64,000 nt of DNA, from contig NZ_FCOC02000007.1 of NCBI RefSeq assembly GCF_001544455.2, positions 62,001 through 126,000 on the forward strand, written 5' to 3'. Below, one piece after another: positions 8,887-16,568 of this stretch. The position numbers were made by a program, and so were the translations under genes. Each line of letters opens with the position of its first letter. The stretch's first letter is position 1. This DNA comes from Caballeronia sordidicola (GTDB lineage Bacteria > Pseudomonadota > Gammaproteobacteria > Burkholderiales > Burkholderiaceae). The notes below the pieces were generated by a model. That model was given only the letters and a program-made list of their open reading frames with translations. It was not told the DNA's origin and did no database searches.

Positions 8887-9825
8887 GTCGAAAACTCCTA
8901 ATAATGTCAGGCAAATTGATGCGCTTGGCATCGGTCATGTTTAATCAAGCGAATCGCCCACCCGGGCCCGGCACCATGCTGGTTGTCCAGTGAAATGGCC
9001 GGAAGCACGAGAAAAAACTGCGATGCTTCGCTGTTGCTTTGGTGTTTCGGCGTACTCGAATATTGAGCCATCAGCCCTTTTGCTTCAGGCGTCTGTTTCC
9101 GAGGGTGATCCCAAAGAGCAAGATCGGGTCCATCTCGTAAAACCGGCGCACCTAGCGATAAACGCACAACCTGCGGGGCCGTTGACCGGAACCTACAAGA
9201 AGCTGTCAAAAAATCTAAGGGGAAACCCGCACGAAGTATCGAGGTTTTTACACAGCTTTCAAGCCCACATTTCAACTTATTTACGTTGTTACAGCGTCGA
9301 ATACACTTTGCAAGCCCTTGTTTATCAAGGATGTTCTACATTGTACGAACAGTTCGCAAAGCACCCCGGAAATATCCGGGGAACAACCTCGCCATGATTT
9401 CGCCAGCCCGCAATGACCGGCGCGACCTGGCCTGTCATGTCGACCAACGCGATTTCGCCCACAGCGGGACCGCCACGTGCTCATACCCTGCGCAGGAAGT
9501 TACAGGAAGTATTCGGCCGTTCGCCGGGCAACCAGGCGAACGATGGCAAGTCATTCGCGCCAAGCGGCGAACGTTGCACAAGTTCCGTCGCCGCCGGGCA
9601 TCGGTATCCGTCAAACCGGCCCGCTTTCGCTGAAATTGCGCCTGTTCTGATGGATAAGTGCCACGGAAAGGCCTACACGAGACGATTTGGCTCGCTACAC
9701 TGGCTACAATTCAACCTTGTCGCTGTGCGGCTTTGGCTGGATTGCCGGGGACTGCCCGACGCGCCCTGCTTGTGGCGACAGCGAAGCACCGCGCTCAACC
9801 GCTCTACTCGACCTAAAACGACCAA
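8887..9825. other. Long non-coding gap between GT4 gene and ABC exporter
   Basis: These 939 bases separate two divergent genes. The open frames here have no family-like features and no good ribosome binding sites, so I do not call genes. A more A+T-rich stretch covers about 9190-9360. At 9364-9381 there is a small hairpin (CCCCGG, six-base loop, CCGGGG) without a T-run. Both promoters presumably lie here, but no near-consensus pair stands out. A small RNA is possible. Confidence 0.5.
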
Positions 9826-11664
9826 TTGGACCAACTCACAGTCTCCCAGCGTAACGTACACAACGCGAAGCTAGCGAGCTATGCGCATCGCCCGCTTGCG
9901 TTCCTGTTCCGTTACATCCGCCGGCATCCTGTCGCTCATACCATTGTGCTGGTCAGCGTGCTGGCCGCCGTTGGTTGCGCGCTCGCCTCGCAGTACGCGA
10001 TCAAGCATTTGATCGATGTGCTCGGCCAGGGCCGCGGCCATCCCGGCCCGCTTTGGGCTGCGTTCATGATCCTGGTCGGCCTGATCGCCGCCGATAACCT
10101 GCTATGGCGGGTTGGCGGCTGGGTCGGCGCGCATGCGTTCGTCGTGGTGACGGGCGACTTGCGGCGCGATCTTTTTTCATATCTGAGCGGCCATTCGCCA
10201 ACCTATTTCTCCGAAAAGCAGCCCGGCATGCTGGCGAGCCGGATCACGGCGACATCGAACGCGATCTACACCGCTGAAAACACCATGGCGTGGAACGTGT
10301 TGCCACCGTGCATCGCGGTGATCGGCGCGATCTTCATGATCGTTGCGGTCAATCCGCTGATGGCCGGCGGACTGTTGCTCGCCTCCGCCATTCTCGCTTT
10401 TGTGCTGTACCGGCTTGCAGGGCGAGGCTCGGCGCGGCATCACACGTTTGCGTCGAAGGCGGCTTCGGTTGACGGCGAACTCGTCGATGTCATCGGCAAC
10501 ATGGCGCTCGTGCGTGCGTTCGGCATGACCTTTCGCGAGCAAAAGCGCTTTGGCTCGACGGTCAAGGCCGAGATGGTCGCGCGCCAGCAAAGCTTGCTAT
10601 ATCTCGAAAAATTGCGGCTGTTCCATGCGGTGGTCACGGCAATCCTGTCTGCAGGACTGCTCGGCTGGGCGCTGTGGCTGTGGTCGAAAGGCCAGGCGAC
10701 TTCCGGCGACATCGTGCTGGTCAGCTCGCTCGGCTTCACCATCCTTCACGGCACGCGGGATCTTGCCGTAGCGCTGGTGGACGTCACTCAGCACGTCGCA
10801 CGTCTTTCGGAAGCCGTGCAAACGCTGCTCGAACCGCACGGCATGCCGGACCGGTCGGATGCCACTGAACTTGTGCCGCAAGGCGGCCGCGTCGACTTCG
10901 AAGAGGTGACATTCGCTTATCCGCGACGCCGTCCGATTCTCGATAAATTCAACCTGCACATTGAGCCGGGTCAGCGCGTCGGGCTGATCGGCAAGTCGGG
11001 CGCGGGGAAATCCACTGTGCTCGCGCTGCTGCAACGCTTCTATGAAGCGCAAGGCGGCGCGATCAAGGTCGACGGACAGGATATTTCGCTGATTACACAA
11101 GACAGCCTGCGGCTTTCCATCGCGCTCGTTCCGCAGGATATCTCGCTGTTTCATCGGACGGTGTACGAGAACATTGCGTATGGCCGGCCCGAAGCCACGC
11201 GGGAAGAAGTGCTGGCGGCGGCTCGCGAAGCGCGCTGCACGGATTTCATCGAAGCCATGCCGGAAGGGTTCGATACCATCGTCGGCGACCGGGGCGTGAA
11301 GTTGTCGGGCGGCCAGCGCCAGCGGATTGCCATCGCCCGCGCGATTCTGAAGAACGCGCCCATCCTGCTGCTCGATGAAGCCACTTCCGCGCTCGATAGT
11401 TCCTCCGAGGAAGCCATTCAGCAAGCGCTCGACCGGCTGATGGTCGGCCGTACGGTGATCGCGATTGCGCACCGGCTGTCGACGCTGCAGGGCTTCGACC
11501 GGATCATCGTGATGAGCGCGGGCAAGGTGATTGACGACGGATCGCCGCAGCAATTGCGGGATCGTCCGGGGTTGTATCGGGAATTGTTGTCCAAGCAGCA
11601 CGGCAAGTTGCCGCCAACCACCATGCCCTCGCAGCAGATCGCCGCCAAGGCCGAACAAACGTAA
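9826..11664 (+). CDS. ABC exporter, fused permease and ATPase
   Basis: The 612-residue half-transporter has an N-terminal six-helix ABC-exporter type I domain (about residues 25-330) and a C-terminal nucleotide-binding domain. The ATPase has Walker A GKSGAGKST (about 389-397), the Q-loop in ALVPQDISLF, signature LSGGQRQR (about 492), Walker B ILLLDEATSALD and the switch His in AIAHRLSTL. It should work as a homodimer or with a partner, exporting lipid, sugar-lipid or peptide; the cargo is unknown. The start is a TTG at 9826, because an in-frame stop lies 12 bases upstream and no ATG occurs in the first 80 codons. No clear ribosome binding site is visible. Confidence 0.9.
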   Translation: MDQLTVSQRNVHNAKLASYAHRPLAFLFRYIRRHPVAHTIVLVSVLAAVGCALASQYAIKHLIDVLGQGRGHPGPLWAAFMILVGLIAADNLLWRVGGWVGAHAFVVVTGDLRRDLFSYLSGHSPTYFSEKQPGMLASRITATSNAIYTAENTMAWNVLPPCIAVIGAIFMIVAVNPLMAGGLLLASAILAFVLYRLAGRGSARHHTFASKAASVDGELVDVIGNMALVRAFGMTFREQKRFGSTVKAEMVARQQSLLYLEKLRLFHAVVTAILSAGLLGWALWLWSKGQATSGDIVLVSSLGFTILHGTRDLAVALVDVTQHVARLSEAVQTLLEPHGMPDRSDATELVPQGGRVDFEEVTFAYPRRRPILDKFNLHIEPGQRVGLIGKSGAGKSTVLALLQRFYEAQGGAIKVDGQDISLITQDSLRLSIALVPQDISLFHRTVYENIAYGRPEATREEVLAAAREARCTDFIEAMPEGFDTIVGDRGVKLSGGQRQRIAIARAILKNAPILLLDEATSALDSSSEEAIQQALDRLMVGRTVIAIAHRLSTLQGFDRIIVMSAGKVIDDGSPQQLRDRPGLYRELLSKQHGKLPPTTMPSQQIAAKAEQT

Positions 11665-11692
11665 CGGGCTTCTACCAACCGTTCACGCTTCG

Positions 11693-11734
11693 AAAAATCC
11701 GCTTCGGTTTTCATACCGAAGCGGATTTTTTTTA
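11693..11734 (+). terminator. Bidirectional terminator between ABC exporter and otsA
   Basis: A 16-bp stem (11693-11708 with 11715-11730) has A- and T-runs at its two ends. It serves the converging exporter gene and otsA, whose stop lies only three bases beyond the T-run. Confidence 0.9.
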
Positions 11735-11736
11735 TG

Positions 11737-13116
11737 TCATGCCTGAAGGTCGCGCATGAAATTGTCGCGCCAGACCGAAACGTTGTTCTCGCGAAGTTGC
11801 GTGAACATTTCGGCATGGCGGGCGCGGCGTTCGGCCAATGGCATGGCGAGAGCCGTGGCCAGTGCATCGGCCATGCCGGCGATATCGAGGGGATTCACAA
11901 TCAGCGCGCCGTTCAGTTCCTGCGCCGCCCCAGCGAATTGCGACAAGACCAATACGCCTGGATCGTCCGGATCTTGCGCCGCGACGTATTCCTTGGCGAC
12001 GAGGTTCATGCCGTCGCGCAAAGGCGTGACAAAACCCACATGCGACGCGTGAAAGAGCGCGGCGAGCACGGGGCGCTCGTACTGCCGGTGGATGTAGCGG
12101 ATCGGCGTCCAGTCCAATTCCGCGTACCGGCCGTTGATGCGCCCGGATTCCGCTTCCAGTTGCAGGCGGATGTCCTTGTAGGTGTCCATGTCGGCGCGCG
12201 TGGGCGGCGCGATCTGCACGAACGAAACGTTATTGCGCTGCGCAGGCTCGAATTCCAGCAGCTTTTCGAACGCGCGAAAGCGCTCGACCAGACCCTTCGA
12301 ATAATCCAGGCGGTCCACGCTCATGATCAGCTTGCGGTCGCGCAGCGTGGTCTTCACGGTCTGCACTTCTCGCCCGCTTTCGCCGTCCTTGGCAAGCGCG
12401 GCGATTTCATCGGGATACACGCCGATTGGATAAGCGCCCGCCCGCAACGTCTTGCCAAAGGCGCTCACGGCATTCGGCTCGCCCGCAATGCGCGTGACCG
12501 TGCCGTTCGCCTCCGTCTCGATGTAATCGCAAAACGCGCGCAAATCCGGCGCGGTCTGGAAGCCGAGAAGATCGTAGGAACACAACGCCGCGGCCAGCAC
12601 GCGATGACGCGGCACGCTCAGCAGAACCTGCGACGCTGGAAACGGAATGTGCAGGAAGAAGCCGATGCGATTGGTCACGCCCTCGTCCCGCAGCGCCTGC
12701 GCAAACGGGATCAGATGATAGTCGTGGACCCAAATGACATCGTCGGGTCTGAGCAGCGGGGCGAGTTGCTTCGCGAGCCATCGGTTCACGCGGCAATAGC
12801 CTTCGAATTCATCGCGATCGAACTGGATCAGATCCGGCCGATAGTGAAACGCGGGCCAAAGCGTGGCGTTTGAAAATCCGCGGTAATACTGGTCGTAGTC
12901 ACGCTGCGCGAGCCCGATGGTCGCAAACGTCACGCGCCCACGCTCTTCGAGCTTGATGGCTTCGGGCGCTTCGGCCACCACGTCGCCGCTCCAGCCGAAC
13001 CACATGCCGCCGGTTTCCTTGAGCGCGTCGTACACGCCGACTGCAAGGCCGCCCGCCGCGGGGCCGCCTTCGGAGATTGGCGCGACGCGGTTCGAAACAA
13101 TGATCAGGCGGCTCAC
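11737..13116 (-). CDS. otsA: Trehalose-6-phosphate synthase
   Basis: The 459-residue GT20 enzyme joins glucose from UDP-glucose to glucose-6-phosphate, the first step of trehalose synthesis for osmotic and stress protection. Family motifs are the N-terminal RLIIVSNRVAP with the GGLAVG loop, WVHDYHLIPFA, LLGFQT, DRLDYSKGL and DGMNLVAKEYVA. The start is a GTG at 13116: AAGGA lies eight bases upstream and the start overlaps the otsB stop in a GTGA. The longer frame to 13155 lies inside otsB. It is co-translated with otsB, and the operon order is otsB then otsA. Confidence 0.95.
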   Translation of the reverse strand: MSRLIIVSNRVAPISEGGPAAGGLAVGVYDALKETGGMWFGWSGDVVAEAPEAIKLEERGRVTFATIGLAQRDYDQYYRGFSNATLWPAFHYRPDLIQFDRDEFEGYCRVNRWLAKQLAPLLRPDDVIWVHDYHLIPFAQALRDEGVTNRIGFFLHIPFPASQVLLSVPRHRVLAAALCSYDLLGFQTAPDLRAFCDYIETEANGTVTRIAGEPNAVSAFGKTLRAGAYPIGVYPDEIAALAKDGESGREVQTVKTTLRDRKLIMSVDRLDYSKGLVERFRAFEKLLEFEPAQRNNVSFVQIAPPTRADMDTYKDIRLQLEAESGRINGRYAELDWTPIRYIHRQYERPVLAALFHASHVGFVTPLRDGMNLVAKEYVAAQDPDDPGVLVLSQFAGAAQELNGALIVNPLDIAGMADALATALAMPLAERRARHAEMFTQLRENNVSVWRDNFMRDLQA

Positions 13117-13865
13117 GAACGGATTCCTTGAATGCCGGCTACGCCTTGCAGCCACGCAATCAGCGCACCGACTGATTCCAGACGCGCATGCGCGAGCGTA
13201 TCGCCCGCGCCCACCTTGATCGACAGGCCGTTGCGTTCGTTCACGACCGCGAAGCCTTTTTCATCGGTCAGATCGTCGCCCACAAACACCGGGCGGCGGC
13301 CCGTAAACGGCGGTTCCTCGAGAAACGCACGCACTGCGCGGCCTTTATCGACGTCCTTTGGCTTGATCTCGTAGACCATCTTGCCGGGCTGCAGTACGTA
13401 GGCATCGGCGTATTGGGCGACGAGTTTCTCCGTCGCCTCGCGCGCCGCCGGGCCGCGATCCGGCGCGTTGCGGTAGTGCAGCGCGAGCGCAGCGCCCTTG
13501 ATCTCCAGCAGCATGCCGGGATTCGCCTTCATCACGTTTTCGAGCACGTGTTCCATGCGCATCAGGCGTTCGTCGTTGAATCCCACGCGATGCACGTCCG
13601 CGTTCGAATCGCGGCGCTCGGCGCCGTGAAGACCGGCGACCGGAATATCCGGCATATTGAGAAACGAGTCGATGCTGTCGATCCCGCGTCCCGACACGAT
13701 CGCCACCGCGCCGTTGGTCGCACGACGCAAGGCGTCCAGGATGGGAGGTACGGCCGGCGAGACCACAACGCCATCGGGCGTGGAAGCGAGTTCGACGAGC
13801 GTGCCGTCGAAGTCGAAGAAAAAAGCGGTCTCGGCGAGCGGGAGTTTTTCAGGAAGGTTTTGCAT
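13113..13865 (-). CDS. otsB: Trehalose-6-phosphate phosphatase
   Basis: The 250-residue HAD-superfamily phosphatase removes phosphate from trehalose-6-phosphate. Motif I is FFFDFDGTLVE near residue 18 (the first Asp is the nucleophile), motif II is AIVSGRG, the conserved AGLHGAE follows, and motif IV is PVFVGDDLTDE. It is the first gene of the otsBA operon and overlaps otsA by four bases. It diverges from the SCO1-like gene across 285 bp that hold the promoters. Confidence 0.95.
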   Translation of the reverse strand: MQNLPEKLPLAETAFFFDFDGTLVELASTPDGVVVSPAVPPILDALRRATNGAVAIVSGRGIDSIDSFLNMPDIPVAGLHGAERRDSNADVHRVGFNDERLMRMEHVLENVMKANPGMLLEIKGAALALHYRNAPDRGPAAREATEKLVAQYADAYVLQPGKMVYEIKPKDVDKGRAVRAFLEEPPFTGRRPVFVGDDLTDEKGFAVVNERNGLSIKVGAGDTLAHARLESVGALIAWLQGVAGIQGIRS

Positions 13866-14150
13866 CGATATCTGCCTTTAAGCCGTGACGGACCGGAAAA
13901 GTGTGCGCATGTTACCGCGCTTTGCCGCTGCATCCGGACGTCCTTGCAAGCCGCACGCCCGCAAAATGGATTCGCAAGCCGGTGATCCGCCAGTCTGCGG
14001 CAAAACGTCTCGAACGTGCGCGCGGGACAGCAAGCGCACAGCAAGGCCCTCTATTCTGAGATAAAGTCGGCCCCGCATGACGTCGCGAAACATCTTGTGA
14101 CGAATCATCCGGTCTGCCGCCTTCATGCATCCACTTTGTCCGAGTTGCAC

Positions 14151-14777
14151 ATGCCTTCCTGGTTCCAGTTTCAACGCCGCGGCCGCCTGCCCGCCTTGCT
14201 TGCCGCGCTGGTTTTCAGCGCCGCGCTTGCCGCGTGCTCGCATCCCGACACTACGCCCTGGAAACTGACCGACGTCAGTGGCCACCTTCCCGACCTTGAC
14301 TTCCATCTGACCGACGATACCGGCAAACCCGCCACCGGCCAGTCGTTCGCCGGCAAGACCACGATCGTCTACTTTGGCTACACGCACTGCCCGGATGTCT
14401 GCCCGGAAACGATGGCGCGGCTGATGCAGGTCTTGCAGAAGCTCGGACCCGACGCTAAGAACACGCGCATTGCATTCATCACCGTTGATCCCGCACGCGA
14501 TACGGCCGCTGCCCTGCACGAATACGTGCGTGCGTTCGACGCCGAACATGCAATCGGGCTGACGGGTACGGATGGGGAAATTGAGGGGCTGGCGAAGCGG
14601 TATCGCGTGGCTTATCAGATGGAGAAGCGCGATCCGTCGGGGGCTTACGACGTCACGCACAGTTCGGCCGTCTATATCTTCGATACCCACGGCCACGCGC
14701 GCCTGCTCGCGACCGAAATTGATTCCATCGATAACATCGCGAGCGATCTGCGCCGTGTGATCGATTCGACGTCCTAG
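14151..14777 (+). CDS. SCO1/SenC-type copper lipoprotein
   Basis: The 208-residue thioredoxin-fold protein belongs to the SCO family, which delivers copper to the CuA centre of cytochrome oxidase. The signal peptide ends in a lipobox with Cys29 (SAALAAC). The metal site is Cys80-x3-Cys84 (HCPDVCPE), with the third ligand His in VTHSSAVY near the C-terminus. The start at 14151 fits the signal peptide; the frame runs 45 codons further upstream without sense. Its last four bases overlap the stop of the converging acetyltransferase gene. Confidence 0.9.
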   Translation: MPSWFQFQRRGRLPALLAALVFSAALAACSHPDTTPWKLTDVSGHLPDLDFHLTDDTGKPATGQSFAGKTTIVYFGYTHCPDVCPETMARLMQVLQKLGPDAKNTRIAFITVDPARDTAAALHEYVRAFDAEHAIGLTGTDGEIEGLAKRYRVAYQMEKRDPSGAYDVTHSSAVYIFDTHGHARLLATEIDSIDNIASDLRRVIDSTS

Positions 14778-15253
14778 CGCGGGCCGGCTTCGCGGCGCAT
14801 CCAGATATGCGGAATGTCGTCCTCGAGATGAACGTCCGAGATGGGTTCGAAGCCGGAACTCGCGTAGAAGCGCTGCAAGTGAGCCTGGGCGTGCAGACGA
14901 ATGGCGCGCCCGGGCCATTGCTGCGCAATGTGCTCGAGCGTGCGTTCGAGCATGGCCTGGCCTAACCCGATACCCCGAAACGGCGCCCGAGTGAGAACCC
15001 GTCCGATGCGAACGTCGCCGGTTTCATCGGGCGGAAGGACGCGCAGATAGCCGGCGAGTTCAGCGTGGGTCGTTTGACCAAGCACAAGCAGATGCCATGC
15101 ATCGGTATCCTGACCGTCTATGTCGGCATACAAGCACTGTTGCTCGATTACGAACACTTCGCTGCGGGCCGCGAGCACGGTGTAAACATCGAATGCGTCA
15201 AGTTCGTTGAACGAGGCCCAGCGCCAATCGAATTCAGAGTAGAGGTTGGTCAT
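14774..15253 (-). CDS. elaA: ElaA-type GNAT acetyltransferase
   Basis: The 159-residue protein matches the ElaA group of GNAT N-acyltransferases. The N-terminal region has LAARSEVFVIEQQC (the ElaA hallmark R-x-VFV-x-EQ), then YLRVLP and the acetyl-CoA loop RIGRVLTRAPFRGIGLG, ending with LHAQAHLQRFYASSGF. The substrate is unknown. It converges on the SCO gene with four overlapping bases. Confidence 0.88.
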   Translation of the reverse strand: MTNLYSEFDWRWASFNELDAFDVYTVLAARSEVFVIEQQCLYADIDGQDTDAWHLLVLGQTTHAELAGYLRVLPPDETGDVRIGRVLTRAPFRGIGLGQAMLERTLEHIAQQWPGRAIRLHAQAHLQRFYASSGFEPISDVHLEDDIPHIWMRREAGPR

Positions 15254-15309
15254 GGATGCGTCTCACTTGAAGAAGTTTCGATGCCCGCGGATGGCTTGCA
15301 GACGCCATA

Positions 15310-15351
15310 TCAAAAAGAAAAGCCCCGACCAAGTCAGGGCTTTTTCTTTTT
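15310..15351 (-). terminator. Terminator of the tRNA Gly-Gly-Cys cluster
   Basis: A long near-perfect stem (15312-15329 with 15333-15351) has A- and T-runs on its two sides. On the minus strand it lies just beyond the tRNA-Cys 3' end. Confidence 0.85.
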
Positions 15352-15357
15352 GAATCC

Positions 15358-15431
15358 TGGAGGCGCGAGCCGGAGTCGAACCGGCCTAAACGGCTTTGCA
15401 GGCCGCTGCATAACCGCTTTGCTATCGCGCC
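15358..15431 (-). tRNA. tRNA-Cys (GCA)
   Basis: The 74-base cloverleaf has acceptor stem GGCGCGA/TCGCGCC, anticodon loop CTGCAAA (anticodon GCA), T arm GGCCGGTTCGACTCCGGC and an encoded CCA. It is the last gene of the three-tRNA cluster. Confidence 0.95.
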
Positions 15432-15497
15432 AGAAGCGGGGACTACGTGAACTTTCCGGGCCACCAAACAAAAAGGGAAGCTTGGCTTCCCCTTTAG

Positions 15498-15573
15498 TGG
15501 AGCGGGAGACGAGGCTCGAACTCGCGACCTCAACCTTGGCAAGGTTGCGCTCTACCAGCTGAGCTACTCCCGC
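15498..15573 (-). tRNA. tRNA-Gly (GCC), copy 2 in the cluster
   Basis: The 76-base cloverleaf has acceptor GCGGGAG/CTCCCGC, D arm TAGCTCAGCTGGTAGAGC, anticodon loop TTGCCAA (anticodon GCC), T arm GCGAGTTCGAGCCTCGT and an encoded CCA. It is identical to the copy at 15633-15708. Confidence 0.96.
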
Positions 15574-15632
15574 ATCTTGCCTTGCACTGTACTGCCAGCT
15601 ACCGGCTTACCATTGCCAGCAACCTCTGAATC

Positions 15633-15708
15633 TGGAGCGGGAGACGAGGCTCGAACTCGCGACCTCAACCTTGGCAAGGTTGCGCTCTACCAGCTGAGCT
15701 ACTCCCGC
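15633..15708 (-). tRNA. tRNA-Gly (GCC), copy 1 in the cluster
   Basis: It is identical in all 76 bases to the neighbouring tRNA-Gly, with anticodon GCC and an encoded CCA. It is the promoter-proximal gene of the cluster. Confidence 0.96.
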
Positions 15709-15802
15709 ATCTTGCCGACTTCTTCTGCCAATTTACTGCTTTTGTACTTCATCAGACGCTGCGTTGCGATGTTTTGTTTCGCGTGCATCCGACAGAAACG
15801 AG

Positions 15803-15831
15803 ATTATGGAGAAGCCCAACTTTAGTGTCAA
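15803..15831 (-). promoter_or_regulatory. Sigma-70 promoter of the tRNA Gly-Gly-Cys cluster
   Basis: On the minus strand TTGACA (15826-15831) and CATAAT (15803-15808) are spaced by 17 bp. The predicted start of transcription is about 15796, giving a leader of about 90 bases before the first tRNA. It lets the cluster be transcribed independently of pgsA. Confidence 0.8.
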
Positions 15832-15886
15832 GAGCTTTGTATGTGCCCCATCACTTTTCGCCGTAATCAACTATGTCATCCATCGA

Positions 15887-16483
15887 TCACAGCATGCCGC
15901 CGCGCTCACGAATCTGCGGCCATGCGAGTTTCATGTAATAGAGCATAGACCAGACCGTGAGGAACGCGGCAACATAGATCAACCAAAGACCCCACACGCG
16001 CGTATCGATAACGACAGGCGTGCCCGCAATCTTGAGCGGCCCGTAGAACAGCAACATGGGAATTGCAACCATCTGGCAAACGGTCTTGAATTTGCCAAGC
16101 GAATTCACGGCCACGCTCTTCGATGCCCCGATCTGCGCCATCCATTCCCGCAACGCTGAAATCGTGATCTCGCGTCCTACTATGACCAGCGCGATCACTG
16201 CGTTCAGCCGCATCAGTTGCACGAGGATCAGCAACGCGGCGGTGACCATGAGCTTGTCGGCCACGGGGTCGAGAAACGCACCGAACGCCGATGTCTGGTT
16301 GAGCTTGCGCGCCATATAGCCATCAAGCCAGTCGGTCAGCGCGGCGAGCACGAAGATGACCATGCCGACCAGGTTGCGATGGTCCGGGCTCATCATCATG
16401 TCCGGCAAATAGAAGACGCCCACGACGAGCGGAATCAGCACGATTCGCAGCCACGTCAGGAAAATCGGAAAATTAAACGGCAT
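15887..16483 (-). CDS. pgsA: Phosphatidylglycerophosphate synthase
   Basis: The 198-residue inner-membrane enzyme makes phosphatidylglycerophosphate from CDP-diacylglycerol and glycerol-3-phosphate, leading to phosphatidylglycerol and cardiolipin. The CDP-alcohol phosphotransferase motif is complete: DG-x2-AR-x8-G-x3-D-x3-D spanning DWLDGYMARKL to DPVADKL. The N-terminus NFPIFLTWLRIVLIP is typical, and four or more hydrophobic helices are visible. It follows uvrC by 85 bp on the same strand, as in many proteobacteria. Confidence 0.95.
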   Translation of the reverse strand: MPFNFPIFLTWLRIVLIPLVVGVFYLPDMMMSPDHRNLVGMVIFVLAALTDWLDGYMARKLNQTSAFGAFLDPVADKLMVTAALLILVQLMRLNAVIALVIVGREITISALREWMAQIGASKSVAVNSLGKFKTVCQMVAIPMLLFYGPLKIAGTPVVIDTRVWGLWLIYVAAFLTVWSMLYYMKLAWPQIRERGGML

Positions 16484-16568
16484 GGGCGTGACTCTTATTG
16501 AGAGGTGCCATTGTGCCGCGTCGACTTATATGTCACAAGCCGACGGGCCGGACGTCCGGACGTTGCGT

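Larger units (their letters stand above)
15498..15716. repeat. 84-bp direct duplication carrying tRNA-Gly
   Basis: 15498-15581 and 15633-15716 are identical: each holds the whole tRNA-Gly plus eight bases of its 5' flank. A 51-bp unique spacer lies between the copies. This points to a tandem gene duplication. Confidence 0.9.

Noticed and set aside
8907-9275. 122-codon minus-strand frame in the gap before the ABC exporter
   Set aside because: It has no ribosome binding site, no recognisable domain and mixed composition; better left as non-coding.
9364-9381. CCCCGG/CCGGGG hairpin as a terminator
   Set aside because: No T-run follows on either strand and no gene ends nearby.
9413-9874. 153-codon plus-strand frame overlapping the exporter start
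   Set aside because: It overlaps the start of a well-supported gene and has no motif or good ribosome binding site.
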